Shown piece by piece: positions 1-8,030 of a stretch of DNA of 51,788 nt (position 1 is its first letter; every line of letters begins with the position of its first letter). The stretch spans positions 1 to 51,788 of the forward strand of contig NZ_NPBY01000083.1 in NCBI RefSeq assembly GCF_002272015.1. The letters are read 5' to 3'. Made by a program: the position numbers and the translations under genes. The notes under the pieces were generated by a model. That model saw nothing but the letters and a program-made list of their open reading frames with translations, made no database searches and was not told where the DNA came from. Source of the stretch: Paenibacillus campinasensis (lineage in GTDB: Bacteria > Bacillota > Bacilli > Paenibacillales > Paenibacillaceae).

Positions 1-186
1 ACAATTTTTTCAAGCAAAAAATATACTAACATATGGGCGTGGAAAATTCAACAAAAAAGTTTTAGAGAAAGCGAATTGGATGATAATGAAGAGAGGGGGC
101 GAAAGGATAGCACAAGGCTCGCTGCTTTCCTTGACCTAAGATGAAAATTTATGATTTTTCCTCGGCGCAGCGGGCTCGTGACCTCC

Positions 187-219
187 TTGTTTTTTTACTT
201 GGAGCACATATGCTATAAT
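187..219 (+). promoter_or_regulatory. Promoter of the YsoA-like gene
   Basis: A perfect -10 hexamer TATAAT lies at 214-219, preceded by TGC at 211-213, which makes an extended -10. The -35 region is poor: TTGTTT at 187-192 is 21 bases away, and a T-run sits at the usual 17-base distance. Transcription would begin near 226, leaving a leader of about 35 bases before the ribosome binding site at 245-252. The assignment rests on the -10 match only. Confidence 0.6.
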
Positions 220-259
220 CTAAAATTATGAAAAACGGGATTGGAAAGGAGGTGTCCTT

Positions 260-1186
260 ATCAAGGACGCAAACTCCCCAGCACATGAGGATAAAAACGT
301 CATCCTGTTTCCGAAAACGCTGGACTTTTATCAGATTCAGCTGACGGTGATGCTGGAAAACGAACGATACGGGGAGGCCATGGAAATCCTTCGGTTTTTG
401 CTGAAATGCGGCGGGCAGAACGAACGTCACTACCAGGAGTGGGAGGCGCTGCTGGAGTGGCTGGAGGCTGCTTTTCCCGAATCAGCCGGGCTGCAGGGGG
501 ATCTCGGGCAGGACATCGAGGAGGATTCCGACGAAGAGGAAATCACCCGGAGAATGGTCAGCGATAAAGTTGCCCAAGACCCGGGATATACGGATAAGCT
601 GCTGGCTTCCGTGATGAACGGCCCGTTAACCGAGCAGACGATCCTGGCTTTGGAGCAGCTGGCTTACCTGGATCGGCCGGAAATCGACGAGGCGCTTGTC
701 ACGTGGCTGAAAGAGACGCCGCTTCATCCGCTGCTGCAGTTCCGCGTGCTTCAGACGCTGCGCAAGCGCGGCGCGGAGGGAAGTGTGGTCATTACGCGGG
801 GACATGAACCGGCCGAGATCGATATCGATACGGTGCCGTTAACCCCGAGCGAATTTCCGCTGGCGATTACTCGGATTCTCGAGCGCGTGGCTGATCAGAC
901 TGAAGTGCATGAGCCGACATTATTTTATTTCGCCCAAGAGCTCTGGTCCCAGTTCGTCATGGCGGTATACGGTACGGCAGATTATGCCTCCATGCTCGAG
1001 GAAGACGATTCGTCGCTGGACATCTGGGCGGCGGCGCTGCATGACATTGTATCAGAGAGCCTGAAGGGCATCCGCAGCGAAGAGGAGATTCGGCCGCTGT
1101 ACGGGATAACGGACACCATGCGTTTCCGATATGAGCAGGCCTATCGGTCTCTCAAGGAATTTGTGGCGGCAGGCATGGACGACTAG
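260..1186 (+). CDS. YsoA-like conserved protein, probable non-canonical ATC start
   Basis: This is an acidic, helical protein of unknown molecular function. In B. subtilis the position just before tig is held by ysoA, a TPR-like protein, and this is its positional counterpart. The first ordinary start codons are GTG 347 and ATG 350, but no ribosome binding site precedes them. A strong Shine-Dalgarno AAAGGAGG lies at 245-252, and the frame stays open from there. Between the in-frame stop at 221-223 and 347 there is no ATG, GTG or TTG. The codon at the right distance (7 bases) is ATC at 260, giving 308 residues; starting at 347 gives 279. The upstream residues (KDANSPAHEDKNVILFPKTL) look like ordinary protein. 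I favour ATC initiation, as known for ATT/ATC starts such as infC, but this is inference. The TPR assignment comes from synteny and weak helical periodicity, not from a clear motif. Confidence 0.7.
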   Translation: MKDANSPAHEDKNVILFPKTLDFYQIQLTVMLENERYGEAMEILRFLLKCGGQNERHYQEWEALLEWLEAAFPESAGLQGDLGQDIEEDSDEEEITRRMVSDKVAQDPGYTDKLLASVMNGPLTEQTILALEQLAYLDRPEIDEALVTWLKETPLHPLLQFRVLQTLRKRGAEGSVVITRGHEPAEIDIDTVPLTPSEFPLAITRILERVADQTEVHEPTLFYFAQELWSQFVMAVYGTADYASMLEEDDSSLDIWAAALHDIVSESLKGIRSEEEIRPLYGITDTMRFRYEQAYRSLKEFVAAGMDD

Positions 1187-1232
1187 ATTATATTGGTAAA
1201 CGTTTACGGTATCGGCCGGCAAGGGGTTACCC

Positions 1233-1261
1233 TTGAAAAAGGTGATAATGTTGTTTATACT
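1233..1261 (+). promoter_or_regulatory. Sigma-A promoter of tig
   Basis: TTGAAA at 1233-1238 and TATACT at 1256-1261 are separated by exactly 17 bases, a near-consensus vegetative promoter. It lies 70 bases before the tig start, so tig can be expressed independently of the gene upstream. Confidence 0.8.
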
Positions 1262-1331
1262 ATAGTGGTTATTCGGTACGTGATACCTGATTGCGCCAAC
1301 CACGTGAATTATTTTGGAGGGGAAAGCATAA

Positions 1332-2651
1332 ATGAAAGCAACTTGGGAAAAAATAGAGAAGAACCTTGGCGTTCTTGACGTTGAGGTTGAAGCGGAGCGC
1401 GTTGCGTCCGCCCTCGACAAAGCCTTTAATAAAGTAGTGAAAAAAGCGAGTGTTCCTGGATTCCGTAAGGGTAAAGTGCCTCGTTCGATCTTCGAAGCTC
1501 GTTTCGGAGTGGAAAGCCTGTATCAGGACGCGATCGACATCCTGCTTCCTGAAGTATACAGCGAAGCTGTAGAACAGACAGACATCTTCCCGGTGGATCG
1601 CCCTGAAGTGGAAATCGAGCAGTTCGCGAAAGGCCAAGCCTTCAAGTTCAAAGCAAAAGTGATTGTGAAGCCTGAAGTGAAGCTTGGCGATTACAAAGGC
1701 ATCGAGGTTGCCGCTGTCAAGGCCGAGGTTTCTGAGGAAGAGTTGACCCAAGAGCTGGAGCGTCTGCAGCAGCGTCATGCTGAGCTGGCTGTCATCGATG
1801 AAGGCGCAGCGGTTTCCGGTGACATCGTCGTGATTGATTTTGACGGTTCGGTTGACGGCGTTCCTTTTGAAGGCGGACAAGCTGAGCGCTACTCCCTCGA
1901 GCTTGGAAGCAACAGCTTCATTCCAGGCTTTGAAGATCAAGTGATCGGTATGGCAACGGGAGATTTCAAGGATGTTGAAGTGACATTCCCTGAGAACTAC
2001 CATGCCGAAGATCTGGCTGGCAAGCAAGCTGTATTCAAAGTGAAGGTTCATGAAATCAAGCGCAAGCAGCTTCCTGAACTGGATGACGAGTTCGCTAAAG
2101 ACGTTAGTGAATTCGATACGCTGGACGAGTACAAGGAAGATCTTAAGAAGCAGCTGCTGACTCGCAAAGAGCAAGAGGCTCAAGGCGTTCGCGAGAACGA
2201 AGCTGTAGAGAAAGCTGCGGCTAACGCTGAGGTGGAAATTCCTCAAGCGATGATCGATTCCGAAGTTCAGAACATGATGCGCGATTTCGACAACCGTCTT
2301 CGTCAACAAGGCATGAACCTCGAAATGTTCCTCAGCTTCTCCGGGCAGTCCCAGGCGGACCTGCAAGGACAGATGAAGGACGATGCTGAGAAGCGCGTTC
2401 GCAACAACCTTGTGCTTGAGCAAATTGCCAAGGAAGAGAAGCTGGAAGTAACCGAAGAGGAAATCAACAAGGAACTGGATAACATGGCTGATACCTACAA
2501 GCGTTCTGCCGATGAAATCCGCAGCATTCTTGCCGCTAACGGTTCCCTTGACAGCCTTCGTGAAGAACTGCTTCTTCGCAAAACGATCGACTTCCTGTTG
2601 GAAAACAGCGTAGAAGGTCCTGCTAAAGAAGCAACCGCTACTGAAGAATAA
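1332..2651 (+). CDS. tig: Trigger factor, ribosome-associated chaperone and prolyl isomerase
   Basis: Trigger factor binds next to the ribosomal exit tunnel and shields nascent chains while they fold. The 439-residue length is normal. The ribosome-docking signature GFRKGKVP is at residues 43-50 in the N-terminal domain. The FKBP-type peptidyl-prolyl isomerase domain spans roughly residues 160-245 (GDIVVIDFDGSVDGVPFEGG onwards). The C-terminal part is long, charged and helical, as expected for the substrate-cradling arms. The start ATG follows TTGGAGGGG at 1313-1321. The gene has its own promoter and is closed by a terminator, so it is a monocistronic unit beside clpP and clpX. Confidence 0.98.
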   Translation: MKATWEKIEKNLGVLDVEVEAERVASALDKAFNKVVKKASVPGFRKGKVPRSIFEARFGVESLYQDAIDILLPEVYSEAVEQTDIFPVDRPEVEIEQFAKGQAFKFKAKVIVKPEVKLGDYKGIEVAAVKAEVSEEELTQELERLQQRHAELAVIDEGAAVSGDIVVIDFDGSVDGVPFEGGQAERYSLELGSNSFIPGFEDQVIGMATGDFKDVEVTFPENYHAEDLAGKQAVFKVKVHEIKRKQLPELDDEFAKDVSEFDTLDEYKEDLKKQLLTRKEQEAQGVRENEAVEKAAANAEVEIPQAMIDSEVQNMMRDFDNRLRQQGMNLEMFLSFSGQSQADLQGQMKDDAEKRVRNNLVLEQIAKEEKLEVTEEEINKELDNMADTYKRSADEIRSILAANGSLDSLREELLLRKTIDFLLENSVEGPAKEATATEE

Positions 2652-2684
2652 TACCCGGCAGCTGCCGAAGCTGCTTTATACAGG

Positions 2685-2718
2685 ATAAGGCACGTACATT
2701 TATGCGTGCCTTATTTTT
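2685..2718 (+). terminator. Rho-independent terminator of tig
   Basis: A 10-bp perfect stem (ATAAGGCACG at 2685-2694 with CGTGCCTTAT at 2705-2714) is followed by a T-run to 2718. It lies 34 bases after the tig stop. Confidence 0.9.
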
Positions 2719-2845
2719 AACCAAGAATATCCAAATTGATCCTAATTTCGACATGAATTGGATATCTTTATTCGGCATACATAATGAGACAAGTTGGCAG
2801 GATATATTCCTCGGGAAGTTCATAGAATGTAATCAGGGTTAAAAA

Positions 2846-2874
2846 ATGACATCGTGCTTTGAACGTGTTAGAAT
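2846..2874 (+). promoter_or_regulatory. Sigma-A promoter of clpP
   Basis: ATGACA at 2846-2851, a 17-base spacer and TAGAAT at 2869-2874, with an extended -10 TGT at 2866-2868. It sits 48 bases before the clpP start. I looked for the CtsR tandem heptads that control clpP in B. subtilis and found no convincing match here. Confidence 0.65.
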
Positions 2875-2922
2875 ACCCTTGTAACGCAAAAGTTTATTTT
2901 TCAAGGAAAGAAGGTTGGTCGC

Positions 2923-3513
2923 ATGAGTCTTGTACCTATGGTTGTAGAGCAAACCAGCAGAGGCGAAAGATCTTACGATATCTACTCGAGATTGCTGAAG
3001 GACCGCATCATCTTCCTCAGCAATGCGATCGATGACGATGTTGCCAATCTTGTTATTGCCCAGCTGTTGTTTCTGGCTGCGGAAGATCCGGAAAAAGACA
3101 TCCATTTGTACATTAATTCTCCTGGCGGTTCGGTAACGGCCGGGATGGGTATATACGATACGATGCAGTTAATCAAGCCTGATGTGTCCACCATTTGCGT
3201 CGGCATGGCCGCCAGCATGGGGTCGCTGCTGCTCACAGCTGGAGCTCCGGGAAAACGGTATGCTCTTGAGAACAGCGAAGTGATGATTCACCAACCGCTC
3301 GGTGGCATTCAAGGTCAGGCATCCGATATTCAGATTCACGCGGATTGGATCATCAAGACCAGACAGAAGTTGAACCAAATCTATGTGGAGCGTACCGGTC
3401 AGCCCCTTGAAAAAATCGAACGCGATACAGACCGCGACTTCTTTATGAGTGCGGAGGAAGCGAAGGCATACGGAATTATTGACGAAGTTCTGTCTTCACC
3501 GATTAAATCCTAA
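2923..3513 (+). CDS. clpP: ATP-dependent Clp protease proteolytic subunit
   Basis: ClpP forms the 14-subunit serine-protease barrel that degrades proteins fed in by ClpX or other Clp ATPases. All three catalytic residues are visible: Ser98 in GMAASMGS, His123 in MIHQP and Asp172 in DRDFF. The length of 196 residues is standard. clpX begins 14 bases after the stop, so the unfoldase and protease are co-transcribed. This differs from B. subtilis, where clpP is elsewhere on the chromosome. Confidence 0.98.
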   Translation: MSLVPMVVEQTSRGERSYDIYSRLLKDRIIFLSNAIDDDVANLVIAQLLFLAAEDPEKDIHLYINSPGGSVTAGMGIYDTMQLIKPDVSTICVGMAASMGSLLLTAGAPGKRYALENSEVMIHQPLGGIQGQASDIQIHADWIIKTRQKLNQIYVERTGQPLEKIERDTDRDFFMSAEEAKAYGIIDEVLSSPIKS

Positions 3514-3527
3514 GGGGTGGTAAATGC

Positions 3528-4793
3528 ATGTTTAAATTTAATGATGACAAAGGGCAGTTGAAATGCTCTTTCTGCGGCAAGTCGCAGGAGCAGGTCCGTA
3601 AGCTTGTTGCGGGGCCCGGCGTTTATATATGTGACGAATGCATCGACTTGTGCTCGGAGATCGTGGAAGAGGAGCTCGGGCATGAGGAGGAAGTGGATCT
3701 CAAGGACATTCCGAAACCGCGCGAGATCCGCGATATTCTCGATCAATACGTCATCGGACAGGAGCAGGCCAAGAAGTCGCTTTCTGTAGCGGTATACAAC
3801 CACTACAAGCGGATCAACACCCAGAGCAAGATCGAGGATGTTGAACTGCAGAAGAGTAACATTTTGCTGCTGGGACCGACTGGTTCGGGTAAAACACTCC
3901 TGGCCCAGACGATGGCCAAAATTTTGAATGTTCCGTTTGCTATTGCGGATGCAACTTCACTTACGGAGGCTGGATACGTCGGCGAGGATGTAGAGAACAT
4001 TCTGCTCAAGCTTATTCAGGCTGCCGATTATGATGTGGAGAAAGCGGAACGCGGCATTATCTATATCGACGAAATTGATAAGGTGGCACGTAAATCCGAG
4101 AACCCGTCCATTACGCGCGACGTGTCCGGGGAAGGTGTACAGCAGGCACTCCTGAAGATTCTGGAAGGAACGGTAGCCTCTGTTCCTCCTCAAGGCGGAC
4201 GCAAACATCCGCATCAGGAATTCATTCAGATCGACACGACCAACATTCTGTTCATCTGCGGCGGTGCCTTTGACGGCCTCGAGCAGTATATCAAGCGCCG
4301 GATCGGCAAAAAAGTCATTGGCTTCAACGCATCAGGCGAAGGTCAGAAGGATCTGAAGCCGGGTGAATACCTGACGATGGTGCTTCCTGAAGACCTGCTG
4401 AAATTCGGTCTCATTCCGGAGTTCGTAGGCCGTTTGCCAGTCGTGTCCACGCTGGAGCCGCTTGATGAGCAGACGCTCGTTCGGATTCTGTCCGAGCCGA
4501 AGAACGCGCTCACCAAGCAATATCAGAAGCTGCTTGAGCTTGACAACGTCGACCTCAAATTTGAGCCAGCGGCGCTCGAAGCGATTGCCCGCGAAGCGAT
4601 CAAGCGCAATACCGGTGCTCGCGGACTTCGTTCCATCATTGAAGGCATTATGCTTGATGTGATGTATGAGGTCCCTTCGAGAGAAGACATTACCGAATGT
4701 GTCATTACGGAACAAGTTGTTAAGGATAAAGTCATTCCTGAGCTTCAGTCCAAGGACGATCAGAATGACAACAAACAGGAAGAAAGCGCCTAA
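3528..4793 (+). CDS. clpX: ClpX, unfoldase subunit of ClpXP
   Basis: ClpX is the AAA+ hexamer that recognises, unfolds and translocates substrates into ClpP. The N-terminal zinc-binding domain has Cys13, Cys16, Cys35 and Cys38. Walker A is GPTGSGKT at 116-123 and Walker B is IIYIDEID at 177-184. The pore loop GYVG is at 149-152, and the RKH loop lies near 225-227. The ClpP-docking IGF loop is at 264-266 and the sensor-2 arginine is in GARGLR at 363-368. Length is 421 residues. Ribosome binding site: AAGGGGTGG before ATG 3528. Confidence 0.98.
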   Translation: MFKFNDDKGQLKCSFCGKSQEQVRKLVAGPGVYICDECIDLCSEIVEEELGHEEEVDLKDIPKPREIRDILDQYVIGQEQAKKSLSVAVYNHYKRINTQSKIEDVELQKSNILLLGPTGSGKTLLAQTMAKILNVPFAIADATSLTEAGYVGEDVENILLKLIQAADYDVEKAERGIIYIDEIDKVARKSENPSITRDVSGEGVQQALLKILEGTVASVPPQGGRKHPHQEFIQIDTTNILFICGGAFDGLEQYIKRRIGKKVIGFNASGEGQKDLKPGEYLTMVLPEDLLKFGLIPEFVGRLPVVSTLEPLDEQTLVRILSEPKNALTKQYQKLLELDNVDLKFEPAALEAIAREAIKRNTGARGLRSIIEGIMLDVMYEVPSREDITECVITEQVVKDKVIPELQSKDDQNDNKQEESA

Positions 4794-4824
4794 GCGATCC
4801 TTGCTATAGACGCGTTATAAATCA

Positions 4825-4880
4825 GCGCCAGTTCTCCACTCCGCCCGCTCAAGTTATGGGAAGGAGTGGAGCTTTGGCGT
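4825..4880 (+). other. Long hairpin between clpX and ispG
   Basis: CTCCACTCC at 4834-4842 pairs perfectly with GGAGTGGAG at 4863-4871. Beyond a small internal loop, GCGCCA at 4825-4830 can pair with TGGCGT at 4875-4880. No T-run follows, so it is not a normal intrinsic terminator. It could be an RNA-stability or processing structure, or a terminator needing another factor. Confidence 0.55.
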
Positions 4881-4899
4881 ATACGGGAGAGATCGTATC

Positions 4900-6009
4900 A
4901 TGTTTTTGAGACAGGACACACGGCCCGTCAAAGTGGGGAATCTCACAATAGGGGGAAACAACGAAGTCATCATCCAAAGCATGTGCACCACCAAAACCGC
5001 GGATGTGGAAGCAACGGTCGCTGAAATTTTACGGCTGGAGGAAGCAGGTTGTCAGATCGTCCGGGTTACGGTAAACAATGAGGAAGCTGCTGCGGCAATC
5101 AAGGAGATCAAGAAACGGATTCACATTCCTCTTGTCGCCGATATTCACTTCAATTATAAGCTGGCACTGCTGGCGATCGAGAACGGCATCGACAAGGTCC
5201 GGATCAATCCGGGCAATATTGGCCGTCGTGAGAAGGTTGAAGCAGTGGTTAAGGCATGCAAGGAGAAAGGCATTCCGATTCGGATCGGGGTGAATGCTGG
5301 CTCGCTGGAGAATCATCTGCTGGAGAAGTACGGTTACCCAACTCCGGAAGCGATGGTAGAGAGTGCGCTGTATCATATCGGCATTCTGGAGGAGCTTGAT
5401 TTTCACGATATTATCGTATCGCTCAAGGCTTCAGATGTTCCGATGGCGATAGCGGCCTATACGAAAGCTGCCGAGGTCATTCCATATCCGCTGCATCTCG
5501 GCATTACGGAGGCGGGCACGCTGTTCGCCGGAACCGTGAAAAGCGCCGCCGGGCTAGGCGCGCTTCTGTCGCTCGGAATCGGCAATACGATGCGCATCTC
5601 GCTCAGTGCGGATCCGGTGGAGGAAGTGAAGGTGGGACGCGAGCTTCTGAAGTCGTTTGGTCTCATTTCGGATGCTCCGACGCTTGTTTCCTGTCCGACT
5701 TGCGGACGCTTGGATATTGATCTGTTCTCTATCGCCAACGAGGTTGAAGAATATATATCCAAGCTGAAGGTGCCGATCAAGGTATCCGTGCTTGGCTGTG
5801 CCGTCAACGGACCGGGCGAAGCGAGAGAGGCCGACATCGGGATTGCGGGTGCTCGCGGAGAAGGGCTGTTGTTCCGTTATGGGGAAATGATCCGGAAAGT
5901 TCCGGAAGAGACGATGGTCGAGGAACTGAAGAAGGAAATTGACCATATCGTGAAAGTGTATGAGGAAACGGGAGAAATCCCGGGCCGCAAACACAAGTCC
6001 ACCGTGTAA
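4900..6009 (+). CDS. ispG: 4-hydroxy-3-methylbut-2-enyl diphosphate synthase (GcpE/IspG)
   Basis: IspG converts methylerythritol cyclodiphosphate into HMBPP, the penultimate step of the non-mevalonate isoprenoid pathway, using a [4Fe-4S] cluster. The cluster ligands expected for the family are present: Cys265 and Cys268 (SCPTCG), Cys300 (LGCAVNGPGE) and Glu307. The N-terminal part is a TIM-barrel-like domain. At 369 residues it is the short bacterial form. The start ATG follows GGGAGAG at 4885-4891. The gene stands between clpX and lonB, unlike in B. subtilis, and ends in a strong terminator. Confidence 0.97.
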   Translation: MFLRQDTRPVKVGNLTIGGNNEVIIQSMCTTKTADVEATVAEILRLEEAGCQIVRVTVNNEEAAAAIKEIKKRIHIPLVADIHFNYKLALLAIENGIDKVRINPGNIGRREKVEAVVKACKEKGIPIRIGVNAGSLENHLLEKYGYPTPEAMVESALYHIGILEELDFHDIIVSLKASDVPMAIAAYTKAAEVIPYPLHLGITEAGTLFAGTVKSAAGLGALLSLGIGNTMRISLSADPVEEVKVGRELLKSFGLISDAPTLVSCPTCGRLDIDLFSIANEVEEYISKLKVPIKVSVLGCAVNGPGEAREADIGIAGARGEGLLFRYGEMIRKVPEETMVEELKKEIDHIVKVYEETGEIPGRKHKSTV

Positions 6010-6077
6010 AATAGGCGCTTTATGTATCTGCGCTGGCTTTTGCCAACGACATATTTTGCAGCGTAGTTCACTGCTGC

Positions 6078-6114
6078 AGACGACCTTCGGTTCAGACCGA
6101 AGGTCGTCTTTTTT
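6078..6114 (+). terminator. Terminator of ispG
   Basis: A perfect 14-bp stem (6078-6091 with 6096-6109) carries a TCAG tetraloop and is followed by a T-run to 6114. It separates ispG from lonB clearly. Confidence 0.97.
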
Positions 6115-6218
6115 GATTCGGAATTCCTCTGTGCGTTTTACCGGAAGCGTAATCGGCAATACTACCATGTATTGACGAAAGTTGCTTGAAGAATATGGAG
6201 AAACAGGAGGAATGTCTT

Positions 6219-7946
6219 GTGAATCTGAGTATAGTCATTATGCTGGTTCAGCTGTTTTTTGCAGTGGTCATCGGCATTTATTTTTGGAATTTGCTCCGAG
6301 GGCAGAAAACGAGTAAAACAGCGGTGGACCGGGAGTCGCGCAAGGAGCTCGACAAACTTCGCAAGCTCCGGTCTGTTTCACTGACAAAGCCGCTTGCCGA
6401 AAAAACAAGACCTCAGAGCATGGAGGATATTATCGGACAAAAGGATGGACTGCGTGCACTCAAGGCCGCGCTCTGCAGCGCCAACCCGCAGCATGTCATT
6501 GTGTATGGGCCGCCCGGCGTCGGGAAGACGGCCGCAGCGCGTGTCGTGATGGAGGAAGCGAAGAAAAATCCGCTGTCTCCGTTCAAATCCGATGCCAAAT
6601 TTACGGAAATTGATGCCACGACAGCCCGGTTTGACGAAAGAGGCATTGCCGACCCTTTGATCGGCTCCGTGCATGATCCGATCTACCAGGGAGCCGGAGC
6701 GATGGGCGTAGCCGGCATTCCGCAGCCGAAGCCGGGAGCGGTCACCAAGGCGCATGGCGGCATCTTGTTCATCGACGAAATCGGTGAACTGCACCCGATC
6801 CAGATGAATAAGCTGTTAAAAGTGCTTGAGGATCGCAAAGTATTGCTGGAGAGCGCATATTATAATTCTGAGGATGCCAATACACCGGCGTACATCCACG
6901 ATATTTTTCAGAACGGTTTGCCTGCGGATTTCCGTCTGGTCGGTGCCACTACCCGTTCACCGGAAGAGATTGCGCCTGCGCTTCGTTCGCGTTGTATGGA
7001 AATCTTCTTTCGTCCGCTGCTTCCCGATGAGATCGGACAGATCGCCGAGGACGCCATTCAAAAGATCGGCTTGAAGCCTTGCCCGGAAGCGGTGGAGGTT
7101 GTGAAGCGTTTCTGTACGAATGGGCGGGAGGCCGTCAACATGATCCAATTGGCTGCAGGGCTTGCGCTTACAGAGAAAAGAGATTCGCTTCGTGCATCGG
7201 ATGTGGAATGGGTGGCGAGCAGCAGTCAGCTGCAGCCCCGCCCCGATCGCAAAGTGCCTGACAAGCCTCAGGTTGGCCTTGTGAATGGGCTGGCCGTGTA
7301 CGGTCCGAATATGGGGGCACTGCTGGAGATTGAAGTTTCCGCCGTTCCTGCCGATAAAGGAAAGGGGACCTTTAATATTACCGGCGTGGTGGATGAAGAG
7401 GAATTCGGAGGCGGGGCGCGGAAGCTTCGCCGGAAAAGCATGGCCAAGGGCTCGATCGAAAACGTGCTGACCGTGCTCAGCTCAATGGGCTTCCGTCCGA
7501 AGGACTATGATCTGCATATCAACTTCCCGGGAGGTACGCCGATTGACGGTCCATCGGCCGGCATTGCCATGGCAACGGCTATCGTGTCGGCGCTGCGTAA
7601 CATTGAGATTGACAACATGGTGGCGATGACCGGCGAGATCAGTATTCACGGCAGGGTGAAACCGATTGGCGGTGTCATTGCCAAGGTAGAGGCCGCATTT
7701 CAGGCAGGAGCGACGCGCGTGATTATCCCGAAAGACAATTGGCAGACACTGTTCGAAGACTTGCAGGGGCTTCAGGTTATTCCTGTGGAGTCGGTGGAAG
7801 AAGTGTTCTCTCATGTGTTTGGCGGCGAGCTGAAAGCTGACGTCATTCAGCTTCCGGCTAATGAGGCGTATCCGCCCGCATCGGCTTCCCTGCTTCAGGC
7901 CACGCCTCCTCACAGCGGCCAAATCACGGACGCAGGCAGCTGCTAA
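6219..7946 (+). CDS. lonB: LonB, ATP-dependent Lon-type protease with N-terminal membrane segment
   Basis: LonB is an AAA+ serine/lysine protease of spore formers. In B. subtilis it is associated with the forespore membrane. An upstream in-frame TTG exists at 6186, but the AGGAGG at 6205-6210 points to GTG 6219, giving 575 residues. This start places a hydrophobic segment at about residues 3-26 (VIMLVQLFFAVVIGIYFWNLL) at the N terminus, as in other LonB proteins. Walker A is GPPGVGKT at 97-104 and Walker B is ILFIDE at 182-187. The catalytic dyad is Ser446 (DGPSAG) and Lys489 (GGVIAK). The substrate-binding N domain of LonA is absent, as is normal for LonB. No promoter was identified; the region after the ispG terminator is only about 100 bases. 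Confidence 0.95.
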   Translation: MNLSIVIMLVQLFFAVVIGIYFWNLLRGQKTSKTAVDRESRKELDKLRKLRSVSLTKPLAEKTRPQSMEDIIGQKDGLRALKAALCSANPQHVIVYGPPGVGKTAAARVVMEEAKKNPLSPFKSDAKFTEIDATTARFDERGIADPLIGSVHDPIYQGAGAMGVAGIPQPKPGAVTKAHGGILFIDEIGELHPIQMNKLLKVLEDRKVLLESAYYNSEDANTPAYIHDIFQNGLPADFRLVGATTRSPEEIAPALRSRCMEIFFRPLLPDEIGQIAEDAIQKIGLKPCPEAVEVVKRFCTNGREAVNMIQLAAGLALTEKRDSLRASDVEWVASSSQLQPRPDRKVPDKPQVGLVNGLAVYGPNMGALLEIEVSAVPADKGKGTFNITGVVDEEEFGGGARKLRRKSMAKGSIENVLTVLSSMGFRPKDYDLHINFPGGTPIDGPSAGIAMATAIVSALRNIEIDNMVAMTGEISIHGRVKPIGGVIAKVEAAFQAGATRVIIPKDNWQTLFEDLQGLQVIPVESVEEVFSHVFGGELKADVIQLPANEAYPPASASLLQATPPHSGQITDAGSC

Positions 7947-7957
7947 TGCCCAAGCGG

Positions 7958-7987
7958 TTGGTTTTTTATACGCAGATTTGATAAAAT
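7958..7987 (+). promoter_or_regulatory. Promoter of lonA
   Basis: TTGGTT at 7958-7963, an 18-base spacer and TAAAAT at 7982-7987 with an extended -10 TGA at 7979-7981. It fits transcription starting near 7994, about 37 bases before the lonA start. Confidence 0.55.
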
Positions 7988-8030
7988 AGAAATAGTGTCA
8001 ACATTGAGAGCCATTGGAGGTGCGAAAGCG

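Noticed and set aside
80..139. A 19-codon open frame starting at ATG 80
   Set aside because: It has no ribosome binding site and no recognisable peptide; its length is expected by chance.
1269..2423. A 384-codon open frame on the minus strand opposite tig
   Set aside because: It is a shadow of tig codon usage, with no ribosome binding site or plausible domain. The same holds for the long minus-strand frames opposite murC (28121-29506) and hom (44450-45649).
2820..2922. CtsR operator before clpP
   Set aside because: The tandem GGTCAAA-type heptads are not present; the resemblance of GGTTAAAAAATGACA is too poor.
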